Shown here: positions 37,949-45,838 of the stretch, piece by piece
How positions within the stretch are numbered: the stretch's first letter is position 1
How the letters are laid out: every line of letters starts with the position of its first letter
Source of the DNA: Bifidobacterium catenulatum subsp. kashiwanohense JCM 15439 = DSM 21854
GTDB lineage: Bacteria > Actinomycetota > Actinomycetes > Actinomycetales > Bifidobacteriaceae
Direction of reading: 5' to 3'
DNA length: 64,000 nucleotides
Assembly: GCF_001042615.1 (NCBI RefSeq)
Contig: NZ_AP012327.1
Location: 434,001-498,000 of the forward strand
The notes under the pieces: model-generated
Seen by the model: the letters and a program-made list of their open reading frames with translations, nothing else
Told to the model about the DNA's origin: nothing
The model's database searches: none
Position numbers and translations under genes: made by a program

Positions 37949-39229
37949 CTAATTGTGTTTGACTGCGAACGGCGCGTCCTCCAATACCAGTGTGCCATCG
38001 CCCTGCACATACCCTTCCACCGCGATGTAGCCGCGAATACGGCGGAGCCTGCCGTCGAACGTAGGACTGGAATTTGGCGGGGGCGTGAAACGAATGGTAC
38101 CCGACACCGACAGTCCCGAAGGGCTTTTCCGGCGTGGTCGCTGGGATTGTTGCGGTTGTGTCGCCGATTGCGGTGCGTCTGTCAGCGATTCCTGTGTTTC
38201 TGGTGATTGCAGGGAGTCGGCGCTTTCATCGGACCGCGTCGCCGATTGCTCGGACTGTGTTGGCTGCAGCGTTCCGTCGGATGTGTTTTCCGCGTCTTCA
38301 CGCGGGAAATAATCCGTTTTGATCAGCATTTCCGCATACGATTTGCGTGGTGTGGTGGTATCGGATTGCGTAGAGTCAGATGTCGCGGTATCCGATGGCG
38401 TGGAGTCGGATACCGCCGTGGCAAGCACTGTGGTCGGTTCCGGCATTTCGTCGGATTCTGCCGGCATTCCGTTGGGAGGCAGCGGCAACGTCGCCTCGTC
38501 GGGCGTGGGGTAGCCTTCGGGTTCCACCAGCATGTCCGCTATGGAACGCGGCCGCGGTTCCGGATCGGACGCACCTATCAGATCGTCGGTCAGAGAGCCG
38601 CCGGCGGATTCGCCCTGCCCGCGTCCGATATGGTATTCATCCGAAGTGATCTTGCCGTCGAGCAGCATCTGGGCGTCGTCGGGAACATCGATGCCTTGTG
38701 AGTATTCGGAAGCCAGCAGCGACTGCCAACCCTCCAAGGGAAGATATCCTTCGCGAACCTTCGAACGGCAATCGCCAGCATAAGTGCGCGCAAGCTCATC
38801 CACCTTCTCATTGCCCGCATTGCCGGCATGGCCCTTGACCCATACGAATTTCACCGATCCCGGACGTTTGGAAATCTCGGCGTCGATCGCGCGAATCAAA
38901 TCCGCGTTCTTCACCGGCTTCTTCTGCGAGTTCTTCCAGCCGTTCTTCTTCCAGCCATGCACCCACGTGGTGGAACAGTTGATCGCATACTGCGAATCGG
39001 TTTCGATCACCAACGGTTCGGAACCGGGATGCGCGCGCAGCGCCTCTAACACCGCGCACAGTTCGCCGATCTGGTTGGTGCCGTTCGTTGCTCCGCCGGC
39101 GTCGCAATCGCCCTCATGGTGGTGCCCCGGCTTGCCGCCTGTTGCGAGTTCGTGATCGGCCCAACCCCAACCCATCGGACCATTCGGATTACCCAAAGCG
39201 GAACCGTCTGTAGAAACCGTAATCGTCAT
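37949..39229 (-). CDS. rnhA: Ribonuclease HI with a long C-terminal extension
   Basis: A 426-residue protein. Residues 1-150 are a complete RNase HI, which cuts RNA in RNA-DNA hybrids, with catalytic D8, E56, D78 and D144 and the loop histidine H134 (KGHAGNAGN). A conserved-looking segment EGYLPLEGWQSLLASEYSQG follows. Then come about 190 residues of low-complexity S, T, P, E and Q, and finally a compact basic/beta tail (SGTIRFTPPP to YVQGDGTLVLEDAPF). Standard RNase HI has about 155 residues. The tail may be a separate nucleic-acid binding module; it is not the N-terminal hybrid-binding domain of eukaryotic enzymes. Confidence 0.92.
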   Translation of the reverse strand: MTITVSTDGSALGNPNGPMGWGWADHELATGGKPGHHHEGDCDAGGATNGTNQIGELCAVLEALRAHPGSEPLVIETDSQYAINCSTTWVHGWKKNGWKNSQKKPVKNADLIRAIDAEISKRPGSVKFVWVKGHAGNAGNEKVDELARTYAGDCRSKVREGYLPLEGWQSLLASEYSQGIDVPDDAQMLLDGKITSDEYHIGRGQGESAGGSLTDDLIGASDPEPRPRSIADMLVEPEGYPTPDEATLPLPPNGMPAESDEMPEPTTVLATAVSDSTPSDTATSDSTQSDTTTPRKSYAEMLIKTDYFPREDAENTSDGTLQPTQSEQSATRSDESADSLQSPETQESLTDAPQSATQPQQSQRPRRKSPSGLSVSGTIRFTPPPNSSPTFDGRLRRIRGYIAVEGYVQGDGTLVLEDAPFAVKHN

Positions 39230-39302
39230 GCCTCTACCCTACGAAAGCCATGCGACTCGCTCCACGTCCGTTCGCAAAGGGAAAGGGCATCCATGCGGGG
39301 TG

Positions 39303-39470
39303 CTAATCGTCCAGACAGAGCATGACCGAAGCCTGGAACACGTCATCACCATAATCGAATGTGGCCGTGCCATGGTGCCGTTCGGCCGTCCTTCGTACGG
39401 TTTCGGTGTCCAGACCGGTGCCGCCGTGCTTCGTCGAGACGGGGCCTCCATCGCGTTTTCCAATAGACGA
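39303..39470 (-). pseudogene. Remnant of a GHKL sensor histidine kinase
   Basis: On the minus strand, 39469-39443 reads RLLENAMEA, the N-box of a histidine kinase ATPase domain. Directly after, in another frame, 39441-39303 reads STKHGGTGLDTETVRRTAE, then RHHGTATFDYGDDVFQASVM and a stop, which is the G-box and C-terminal end of the same kind of domain. The 40-60 residues that normally separate the two boxes are missing and the frame is shifted, so this is the 3' scar of a deleted kinase. The sensor part and any partner regulator are gone. Confidence 0.55.
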
Positions 39471-39507
39471 CAAAAGGTCCGCCCCATGTTACGGAACGGA
39501 CCTTTTG
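39471..39507 (-). terminator. pgm terminator
   Basis: Stem CAAAAGGTCC / GGACCTTTTG around a 16-base loop, 56 bases behind pgm on the minus strand. Confidence 0.7.
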
Positions 39508-39562
39508 CTTGCGTCATGGTCACATATCGACCGCGATTATTGTATGGCGATTAAGCCGAATG

Positions 39563-41239
39563 TCACTCGGCCAAGGCCTTGTCTACGACTTCGGTGGCTT
39601 CGGCGAGCACCTTGTCGAGGGCCTCCGGGGATTCGAAGGACTCGGCGTACACCTTGTAGATGTTTTCGGTGCCGGACGGGCGTGCCGCGAACCAGTTGTT
39701 TTCGGTGGTGACCTTCAGTCCGCCGATCTTGGCGTTGTTACCTGGAGCCTCGGTGAGTTTGGCGGTGATGTCTTCGCCGGCCAGCGTGGTGGCAGCAACG
39801 TCGTCGCCGGAAAGCTTGGCGAACTTCTGCTTCTGCTCCAATGTGGTCGGGGTATCGATGCGCTTGTACCAGCTTTCGCCGAAGCGTTCCACCTGCTCCT
39901 GATGCAGCTGTGCCGGGTTCTTGCCGGTCTTGGCGGTGATTTCCGCAGCCAGCAGATCCGGAATCAGACCGTCCTTGTCGGTGGTCCACACGCGGCCGTC
40001 CTTGCGCAGGAAGCTCATGCCGGAGCTCTCTTCGCCGCCGAAGGCGACTTCGCCCTTGAACAGAGGGTCGACGAACCACTTGAAGCCGACCGGAACCTCA
40101 ACGAGCTTGGCGTCGATGGAAGCGGCCACGCGGTCGATCAGGGAGGAGGAGACCAGCGTCTTGCCGATGCCGGCGCCTTCCGGCCAGCCCGGGCGATTGC
40201 CGCCGAACAGATACTCCACGCACACAGCGATGTAGTGGTTCGGGTTCATGACGCCCCAGTTCGGGCATACGATGCCGTGGCGGTCGGCATCCGGATCAGT
40301 GCCGCCGACCAGGTCGTACTTGTCCCAAGCGCCGTTGTTAAGGGAATCGACCAGACCCTTCATGGCGTACGGGGAGCTCGGATCCATGCGGATCTTGCCG
40401 TCGTGGTCGATGGTCATGAAGCTCCAGGTCGGGTCGACCTGCGGGCGCACCACATCGATGGTCAGGTTGAACTTCTCGTTCATCAGCGGCCAGTAGTTGA
40501 CGGAAGCGCCGCCGAGCGGGTCGATGCCCAGACGCACGCCGGAGGAACGGATCACGTCGAAGTCGATGACGTTCTCCAGATCTGCGACGTAGTGCTCACG
40601 GAAGTCGAAGCGCTCGACCAGATCGGACTTGACGGCCTGTTCGAACGGAACACGCTTGATGTTCTTGAAATCGCCGAGCAGCTCGTTGGCACGGTCTGCG
40701 ATGGCGTTGGTGACGTCAGCCGGAGCCGGGCCGCCGGTGACCGGATCGTACTTGAAGCCGCCGTCGGTCGGCGGGTTGTGCGACGGGGTCACGACGATGC
40801 CGTCAGCCAGGCCTTCGCCGGTGAAACGCTGCGTGCCGTCCGCTGCGCGGTTATGGGTCAGGATGGCCTGAGACACAACCGGGGTCGGAGTGAAGTCGTC
40901 TCGGGAGTCGATGCGCACGGTCACGCCGTTGGCGACGAGCACTTCGATGGCGGTCTTCCAAGCCGGCTCGGACAGGGCATGGGTGTCGCGGCCGATATAC
41001 AGCGGGCCGGTCACGCCAGCCTTCTTACGATATTCGGCGATGGCCTGGGTGATGGCCACGATGTGAGCCTCGTTGAACGAGGTCTTCAGGGACGAGCCAC
41101 GATGTCCGGAGGTGCCGAAGGAGACACGCTGCTCGGGAACGTTGGGGTCGGGGACGACGTCATAGTACTTGCCGATGACCTCGTCGACATTAATCAGATC
41201 TGCTGGGGTGGCGGGCATTCCCGCATTGTTTGCAACCAT
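39563..41239 (-). CDS. pgm: Phosphoglucomutase (alpha-D-glucose phosphate-specific)
   Basis: A 558-residue phosphohexomutase that interconverts glucose 1-phosphate and glucose 6-phosphate, linking glycogen, UDP-glucose and the bifid shunt. It has the phosphoserine loop SFGTSGHRGSS, the metal loop GTDPDADRHGI, the sugar loop GGEESSG and the phosphate-binding RPSGTEN. ATG at 41239 is used; GTG at 41245 adds two residues. Neither has a clear ribosome binding site. It is divergent from the PTS gene. Confidence 0.97.
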   Translation of the reverse strand: MVANNAGMPATPADLINVDEVIGKYYDVVPDPNVPEQRVSFGTSGHRGSSLKTSFNEAHIVAITQAIAEYRKKAGVTGPLYIGRDTHALSEPAWKTAIEVLVANGVTVRIDSRDDFTPTPVVSQAILTHNRAADGTQRFTGEGLADGIVVTPSHNPPTDGGFKYDPVTGGPAPADVTNAIADRANELLGDFKNIKRVPFEQAVKSDLVERFDFREHYVADLENVIDFDVIRSSGVRLGIDPLGGASVNYWPLMNEKFNLTIDVVRPQVDPTWSFMTIDHDGKIRMDPSSPYAMKGLVDSLNNGAWDKYDLVGGTDPDADRHGIVCPNWGVMNPNHYIAVCVEYLFGGNRPGWPEGAGIGKTLVSSSLIDRVAASIDAKLVEVPVGFKWFVDPLFKGEVAFGGEESSGMSFLRKDGRVWTTDKDGLIPDLLAAEITAKTGKNPAQLHQEQVERFGESWYKRIDTPTTLEQKQKFAKLSGDDVAATTLAGEDITAKLTEAPGNNAKIGGLKVTTENNWFAARPSGTENIYKVYAESFESPEALDKVLAEATEVVDKALAE

Positions 41240-41377
41240 AGCCACTATTCTGCCACGCTTTTACTGCGAATGTGCGTAATTGTCCCATTATGTGCGATGA
41301 ATACGTTATCTGTTTATTGCATGTTTGGACGTAAATATAAGAATTTTCGCTAGTGATAGATTGTGTTCTCGGTTGAT

Positions 41378-41406
41378 TTGCGCAATGTCAGATGATGGTG
41401 TATAGT
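41378..41406 (+). promoter_or_regulatory. PTS gene promoter
   Basis: TTGCGC (41378-41383) and TATAGT (41401-41406) with the ideal 17-base spacer. Transcription would start near 41413, just before the RAT element. Confidence 0.7.
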
Positions 41407-41425
41407 TCTGTGCTATTCGACTGAA

Positions 41426-41463
41426 GCAGGGTTGCTAGTCAACATAATGACGCAAGACCTGAG
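41426..41463 (+). promoter_or_regulatory. RAT antiterminator target of the PTS leader
   Basis: The segment can fold into a stem-loop with CAGG / CCTG and TTGC / GCAA helices split by small asymmetric bulges. This is the shape of ribonucleic antiterminators bound by BglG/LicT proteins. Its 3' arm (GACCTG) is also the first part of the terminator stem that follows, so the two structures exclude each other. Confidence 0.7.
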
Positions 41464-41500
41464 ATATGGCTTAACCATAGCCATATCTCAGGTCTTTTTT
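41456..41500 (+). terminator. Conditional terminator in the PTS leader
   Basis: Perfect 15-bp stem GACCTGAGATATGGC / GCCATATCTCAGGTC, 9-base loop, then TTTTTT. It lies between promoter and gene and overlaps the RAT, so expression should require an active antiterminator. Confidence 0.9.
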
Positions 41501-41560
41501 GTTGCCCGAAGCAGTGTTGCTTGGATCGAATCGGTTGTAAGGGAAAGAAAGGAAAACAGG

Positions 41561-43645
41561 ATGGCTGGCTCACTTGCATCGCAGATCATCACTGCAATCG
41601 GTGGTCCTGAAAACGTTCGCAGCCTGACGCATTGTGCCACTCGACTGCGCTTTGAATTGGTTGACGCATCCAAGGTCGATCAGAACGGTCTCGAGCACAT
41701 GCAAGGCGTGCTCGGTGCGGTGCCGCAGAGCGGTGACCGTTTCCAGGTCGTCATCGGCGGTGGCGTTGCCACCGTGTACGAAAACATCATGCATCTGCCT
41801 GAAATGGCCGGTGTCGGTGGTGCCTCCGCGTCTGGCGATGGTCAAAAGAGCAATGCCGACGTCAAGGCCGAAGCCCGTTCCAAGGCTCGCGGCAAGGTGG
41901 CCTGGCTGGACTCCTTCTTCGAGTATCTCGCCGATTCCTTCCGCCCGATTCTGGGCGTGCTGCTCGGCGCTTCCATCATCATCGCGCTGGTCAATCTGCT
42001 TATTTCGCTGAACGTTATTCCGAATGACGAGGCCTCCGCAGGCTGGGTGTTCGTGAAGGCCATCTGGAAGGGTGTGTTCTACTTCCTGCCGATCATGGTC
42101 GCCTACAACGCGGCCAAGAAGCTTAAGGTCGACCCATGGCTGGGTGGTGCCATCATGGCCATCCTCATGACCCCGCAGTTCACCGGCCTGATGGATGCCA
42201 AGACCACCACGTGCGTGGAGAACGCCGCTCTGGGCACCAAGTCTTGCACGGCCAACATATTCGGTCTGCCGATGGCGTTGAGCGACTATTCCGGCAACGT
42301 ATTCGTGCCGCTGCTCATGGCCGCCGTACTTGCTCTCGTCTACCACGGACTGAAGAGGATCATCCCCGAAAGCGTCCAGCTGGTCTTCGTGCCGTTCTTC
42401 TGCATGATCATCGTTGGCGCGCTGACAGCCTTCATCATCGGCCCTATCGGCGTGTGGGTCGGCAACGGCCTCGGCGTCGGCTTGGCCTGGATGAACACCC
42501 ATGCCCCGTTCATCTTCGCCATCATCATTCCGATGCTGTACCCGTTCCTCGTGCCGCTCGGTTTGCACTGGCCGCTCAACGCCCTGATGCTCATGAACAT
42601 CCAGACTCTCGGCTACGACTTCATCCAAGGCCCGATGGGCGTGTGGAACTTCGCCTGCTTCGGCACTACCGCTGGCGTGCTCTTCCTTGCTGTGCGTGAC
42701 AAGGACAAGGCCATGCGCCAGACCGCTCTGGGTGCGCTCGCGGCCGGCCTGCTCGGTGGCGTTTCCGAACCGTCCCTGTACGGCATCCACCTGCGTTACA
42801 AGCTCATCTACAAGCGCATGCTGGTGGGCTGCGGTCTCGGTGGCGTCGTCATCGCTATTCTTGGTTGGCTTTTCCCGTCCGTCACCGCCGCCGGCCAGAC
42901 CGTGCACGGCGTGACCACTACCACCTTCGCATTCACCTCGCTGCTGACCATTCCGGTCTTCAACCAGATGTGGGTGTATGCAGTGTCCATCGCCGTGTCC
43001 TTCCTCACCACCTTCCTTCTGATCATCACTTTCGATTACCGCACTCCGGAACAGAAGGCTGAAGTGCTGGCCCGCGCGGCCGCCGATCAGAAAGCCGCTG
43101 TCTCGTCTGTCGAAGCCGAGGGAGCCGCTCCAGCTGTTGCCACCGTGACTGCCACTGCTGCCGCCAAGACCGAAGCCCCGGTTGCTGCCACCACCACCGT
43201 GGTGAACGCGACGGTCGCCGGTCATGTGATCTCCTTGGACGAAACTGGCGATCCGGTGTTCGCATCCCGCGCGCTCGGCGAGGGCGTCGGCATCCAGCCG
43301 GCCGATAGCGAAGTTGTGGCCCCGGTATCCGGCGTGCTGCAGACCGTCGCCGAAACCGGTCACGCATTCGGCATCAAAACCGATGATGGCGTGGAGGTGC
43401 TCGTGCACGTCGGCATCGACACGGTGAAGATGAACGGCGAAGGCTTCGATGTGAAGGTCAAGGCCAACGAACATGTGAACGCGGGGGACACCCTCGTTGT
43501 CGTCGACTTTGATAAGGTTAAGGAAGCTGGATACAGCACCACCACGTTGATGACGGTGCTGAACACAGTGGCCTTCGCGTCCGTCACGCCAAAGACCGGC
43601 GTCGATGTCAAGGCCGGTGAGTCGGTGATCGACATTCAGCACTGA
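41561..43645 (+). CDS. PTS EIIBCA permease, glucose/beta-glucoside family
   Basis: A 694-residue single-chain PTS transporter in the order B-C-A. The EIIB domain has phosphocysteine C25 in LTHCATRLRF. EIIC has about ten membrane helices and the typical LHWPLNALMLMN and GGVSEPSLYGIHLRYK motifs. After an alanine-rich linker, EIIA carries the phosphohistidine H616 in VHVGIDTVKMNG. It imports and phosphorylates a glucoside or glucose using HPr. A related single-chain PTS in B. longum transports glucose, so glucose is a reasonable guess. The start at 41561 follows GAAAGGAAAACAGG. It is controlled by the RAT/terminator upstream and the antiterminator gene downstream. Confidence 0.94.
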   Translation: MAGSLASQIITAIGGPENVRSLTHCATRLRFELVDASKVDQNGLEHMQGVLGAVPQSGDRFQVVIGGGVATVYENIMHLPEMAGVGGASASGDGQKSNADVKAEARSKARGKVAWLDSFFEYLADSFRPILGVLLGASIIIALVNLLISLNVIPNDEASAGWVFVKAIWKGVFYFLPIMVAYNAAKKLKVDPWLGGAIMAILMTPQFTGLMDAKTTTCVENAALGTKSCTANIFGLPMALSDYSGNVFVPLLMAAVLALVYHGLKRIIPESVQLVFVPFFCMIIVGALTAFIIGPIGVWVGNGLGVGLAWMNTHAPFIFAIIIPMLYPFLVPLGLHWPLNALMLMNIQTLGYDFIQGPMGVWNFACFGTTAGVLFLAVRDKDKAMRQTALGALAAGLLGGVSEPSLYGIHLRYKLIYKRMLVGCGLGGVVIAILGWLFPSVTAAGQTVHGVTTTTFAFTSLLTIPVFNQMWVYAVSIAVSFLTTFLLIITFDYRTPEQKAEVLARAAADQKAAVSSVEAEGAAPAVATVTATAAAKTEAPVAATTTVVNATVAGHVISLDETGDPVFASRALGEGVGIQPADSEVVAPVSGVLQTVAETGHAFGIKTDDGVEVLVHVGIDTVKMNGEGFDVKVKANEHVNAGDTLVVVDFDKVKEAGYSTTTLMTVLNTVAFASVTPKTGVDVKAGESVIDIQH

Positions 43646-43672
43646 CCAATCGCATAGTCGGAAGGGGCCGAC

Positions 43673-44539
43673 GTGGACGTTCTTCGCGTATTCAACAATA
43701 ATGTCGTACTGGCAAAAGACGGCAATAGTGAGGTGATTCTCACCGGTCGAGGCATAGGCTTCCAAGCCAAGCCCGGACAGCATGTTGATGACACGAAGAT
43801 CGTCCGTCGGTTCATTCCCGCAGATGGCAAGGATCCCGACCATATGGCCCAACAGGTGGCCGGGATCCCACCCGAAATCATTCGTCTCGTTACGGACGCC
43901 ATGAACCGCGCAGGTCTGAAGGAACAGGCCGACCGGCAGCCTGCATTGGTGCTGGCATTATCCGACCATATTTGCGGTGCGATTCGCCGATCGCAAAACA
44001 AACAGACCATCGAATATCCGCTGGAAGCCGAGGTGCGTTCGCTCTACGCGAGCGAATATGCCAAAGGCAAAGCTCTGGTCGATGCGATGAACACGTATCT
44101 GGGCGGCGCCCTGCCGGACTGCGAAGCCGTGGCTTTGGCCCTGCACTTGGTCAATGCGGGCTTCTCCACCGGCGATCTTTCCGCCACATACACCATGACC
44201 GGCGTCATCCAGCAAATGCTGACGGTCATCGAAGGCTATTACGGCATCAACCTTGACCAGAACAGCGTCAATGTGGCGCGTTTCATCACGCATCTGCGCT
44301 ATCTTTTCGTGCGCATCCACCAACATGAACAACTTGATGACGAGCCTGAACCAATCGTGGAATCCATCAAAACCTCATATCCGAAAGCATCGGATTGCGC
44401 AAACAAACTCGCGATCATCGTCAAAATGCGATTGAATGCAAGTCTTTCGCAAGCGGAAATCGCCTATCTTACCTTGCATGTCGCACGAGTGACTTCTCAT
44501 GCGGCGGAATCGCATGAGAATGATAATATCAATGCATAA
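43673..44539 (+). CDS. BglG/LicT-family transcription antiterminator
   Basis: A 288-residue protein. The N-terminal RNA-binding CAT domain (VLRVFNNNVVLAKDGNSEVI, residues 3-22, and GRGIGFQAKPGQ) is followed by PRD1 (LALSDHICGAI, then ALALHLVNAG) and PRD2 (FITHLRYLFVRIH, then YLTLHVARV). The conserved histidines are the usual PTS phosphorylation sites. It should bind the RAT at 41426 and prevent termination when its sugar is being transported. The GTG at 43673 follows GGAAGGGG, 27 bases behind the PTS gene, so the pair is autoregulated. Confidence 0.95.
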   Translation: MDVLRVFNNNVVLAKDGNSEVILTGRGIGFQAKPGQHVDDTKIVRRFIPADGKDPDHMAQQVAGIPPEIIRLVTDAMNRAGLKEQADRQPALVLALSDHICGAIRRSQNKQTIEYPLEAEVRSLYASEYAKGKALVDAMNTYLGGALPDCEAVALALHLVNAGFSTGDLSATYTMTGVIQQMLTVIEGYYGINLDQNSVNVARFITHLRYLFVRIHQHEQLDDEPEPIVESIKTSYPKASDCANKLAIIVKMRLNASLSQAEIAYLTLHVARVTSHAAESHENDNINA

Positions 44540-44559
44540 CCTGCATAAAATGCATAATC

Positions 44560-44590
44560 ATCGTAATAAATAATTATTGATAATTACGAT
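44560..44590. terminator. Weak convergent terminator
   Basis: AT-rich stem ATCGTAAT / ATTACGAT between the antiterminator and the convergent kinase gene. It has a low G+C content, so it is only a candidate. Confidence 0.35.
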
Positions 44591-44596
44591 TAATAG

Positions 44597-45709
44597 TTAC
44601 TGATTTACACTGGTAGTATTGGCTTCGGACGCTTCCGGCACACGCACGCACAACGACTTACGCTCCACACTGAAACGAATATGCTGCGTTTCGGGAAGCA
44701 TATCGCCGTCAACCTGCGCCAAAACAGGCTTCTCCAACTTGATTTCTGCGCTGACGCCCTGAATCTGGTCAACCGTGGAATTCGTGGAGAACGGACTCTG
44801 CTGTGCCTTGCCGGTGATGGTCTGATGCAGCACATCACCAAACAGATTCGCCCAACCGATCAAACCGCCGGACGTGTCAATAATCTCATAATCGAGGATG
44901 CCATCATCGTATACGGCGTCGGGCATGAGTGAAAACACCGGAATCTGTCCGCAATTGCCGGCCATGAACGTGCGGAACGTCAGTCCGTGTGTTGTATGCG
45001 TGCTGCCATTCGCGCTGGTAATGGTCACGTCGCCCTTGTACTTCGGGGCGAACAGGTTCTTCACGCCCGACACGAAATAGGCGAGCCAGCTGATGTTCTT
45101 CTTCAACTCAGGATCGGTGTCGTCGATCATCACCGCATCGAAACCGATGCCTGCGATAATGAGGAACGCATGACCATGATCGGCGTTTTCATCATCGAGC
45201 AACGTCAAACGGCCGACATCCACCAAACGCGAGCCGTGAGACGTGGCAACGGTCAACGCAGCATCGATATCATCTACGGGAATGCCCATATTGCGGGCAA
45301 ACAGATTGCCGGTGCCAATAGGGATGATGCCCAGCGCGTGACCGGTTCCCGAAAGCGCGCTCGCCACCGTGCGCACCGTGCCGTCGCCTCCAACCGCGAC
45401 CACCACATCGGCGCCATGCTCCAACGCCTCCAACGCACAGGCACGACCATCCTTATCAAGCTGTGTTTCGATATATTCGATCTGCGTAAGATGCTTCGCC
45501 TCGCAGAACTCCTGAATATGCTGCTTGCGCTGTTCCGCCTGGGGCTTCGACGGATTGATCACGAACGCATAGTGCACCTGATCGTCGTCGCGTTTGTCGA
45601 GCTGCTCGGCAAACCTACGGTGCTTATATGCACGCACCGCGAAAAAGGCGGCCGCGCACACCGCTGCGACCGCAAGAACGACAAGCACAATGATAACTGG
45701 CATAGGCAT
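44597..45709 (-). CDS. Diacylglycerol kinase family lipid kinase
   Basis: A 370-residue protein with one N-terminal membrane helix (IIVLVVLAVAAVCAAAFFAV) and a DAGK catalytic fold. It has the AVGGDGTVRTVASALSGTG nucleotide loop (GGDGT) and PIGTGNLFARN. The C-terminal beta-sandwich ends in QVDGDMLPE. The family phosphorylates diacylglycerol (DgkB) or other lipids and sphingosine-like substrates. The N-terminal anchor is unlike soluble DgkB, so the exact substrate is open. The region just upstream has a perfect palindrome. Confidence 0.9.
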   Translation of the reverse strand: MPMPVIIVLVVLAVAAVCAAAFFAVRAYKHRRFAEQLDKRDDDQVHYAFVINPSKPQAEQRKQHIQEFCEAKHLTQIEYIETQLDKDGRACALEALEHGADVVVAVGGDGTVRTVASALSGTGHALGIIPIGTGNLFARNMGIPVDDIDAALTVATSHGSRLVDVGRLTLLDDENADHGHAFLIIAGIGFDAVMIDDTDPELKKNISWLAYFVSGVKNLFAPKYKGDVTITSANGSTHTTHGLTFRTFMAGNCGQIPVFSLMPDAVYDDGILDYEIIDTSGGLIGWANLFGDVLHQTITGKAQQSPFSTNSTVDQIQGVSAEIKLEKPVLAQVDGDMLPETQHIRFSVERKSLCVRVPEASEANTTSVNQ

Positions 45710-45717
45710 GTCACCTA

Positions 45718-45740
45718 TTTTTCACGTAAGACGTGAAAAA
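45718..45740. promoter_or_regulatory. Perfect palindrome between the lipid kinase gene and serS
   Basis: Ten-base arms TTTTTCACGT and ACGTGAAAAA around AAG. It lies eight bases upstream of the kinase start in a divergent intergenic region, where a terminator makes little sense, so an operator is the likelier role. Confidence 0.5.
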
Positions 45741-45838
45741 AGCGAATCAAGTACGATTTATTCGACGATTCCTGCACGTTGTATACAAAAATGGAAGGTT
45801 TGCGGCGAGTGTCGGCTTTCAGCACTAGTCTAGAAAAC

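Noticed and set aside
41570..43852. Open frame of 760 codons on the minus strand opposite the PTS gene
   Set aside because: Shadow frame; the PTS gene has all domains and motifs and its own ribosome binding site.
45741..45838. T-box riboswitch upstream of serS
   Set aside because: The region is under 100 bases, has no T-box sequence or specifier stem, and the gene looks leaderless.
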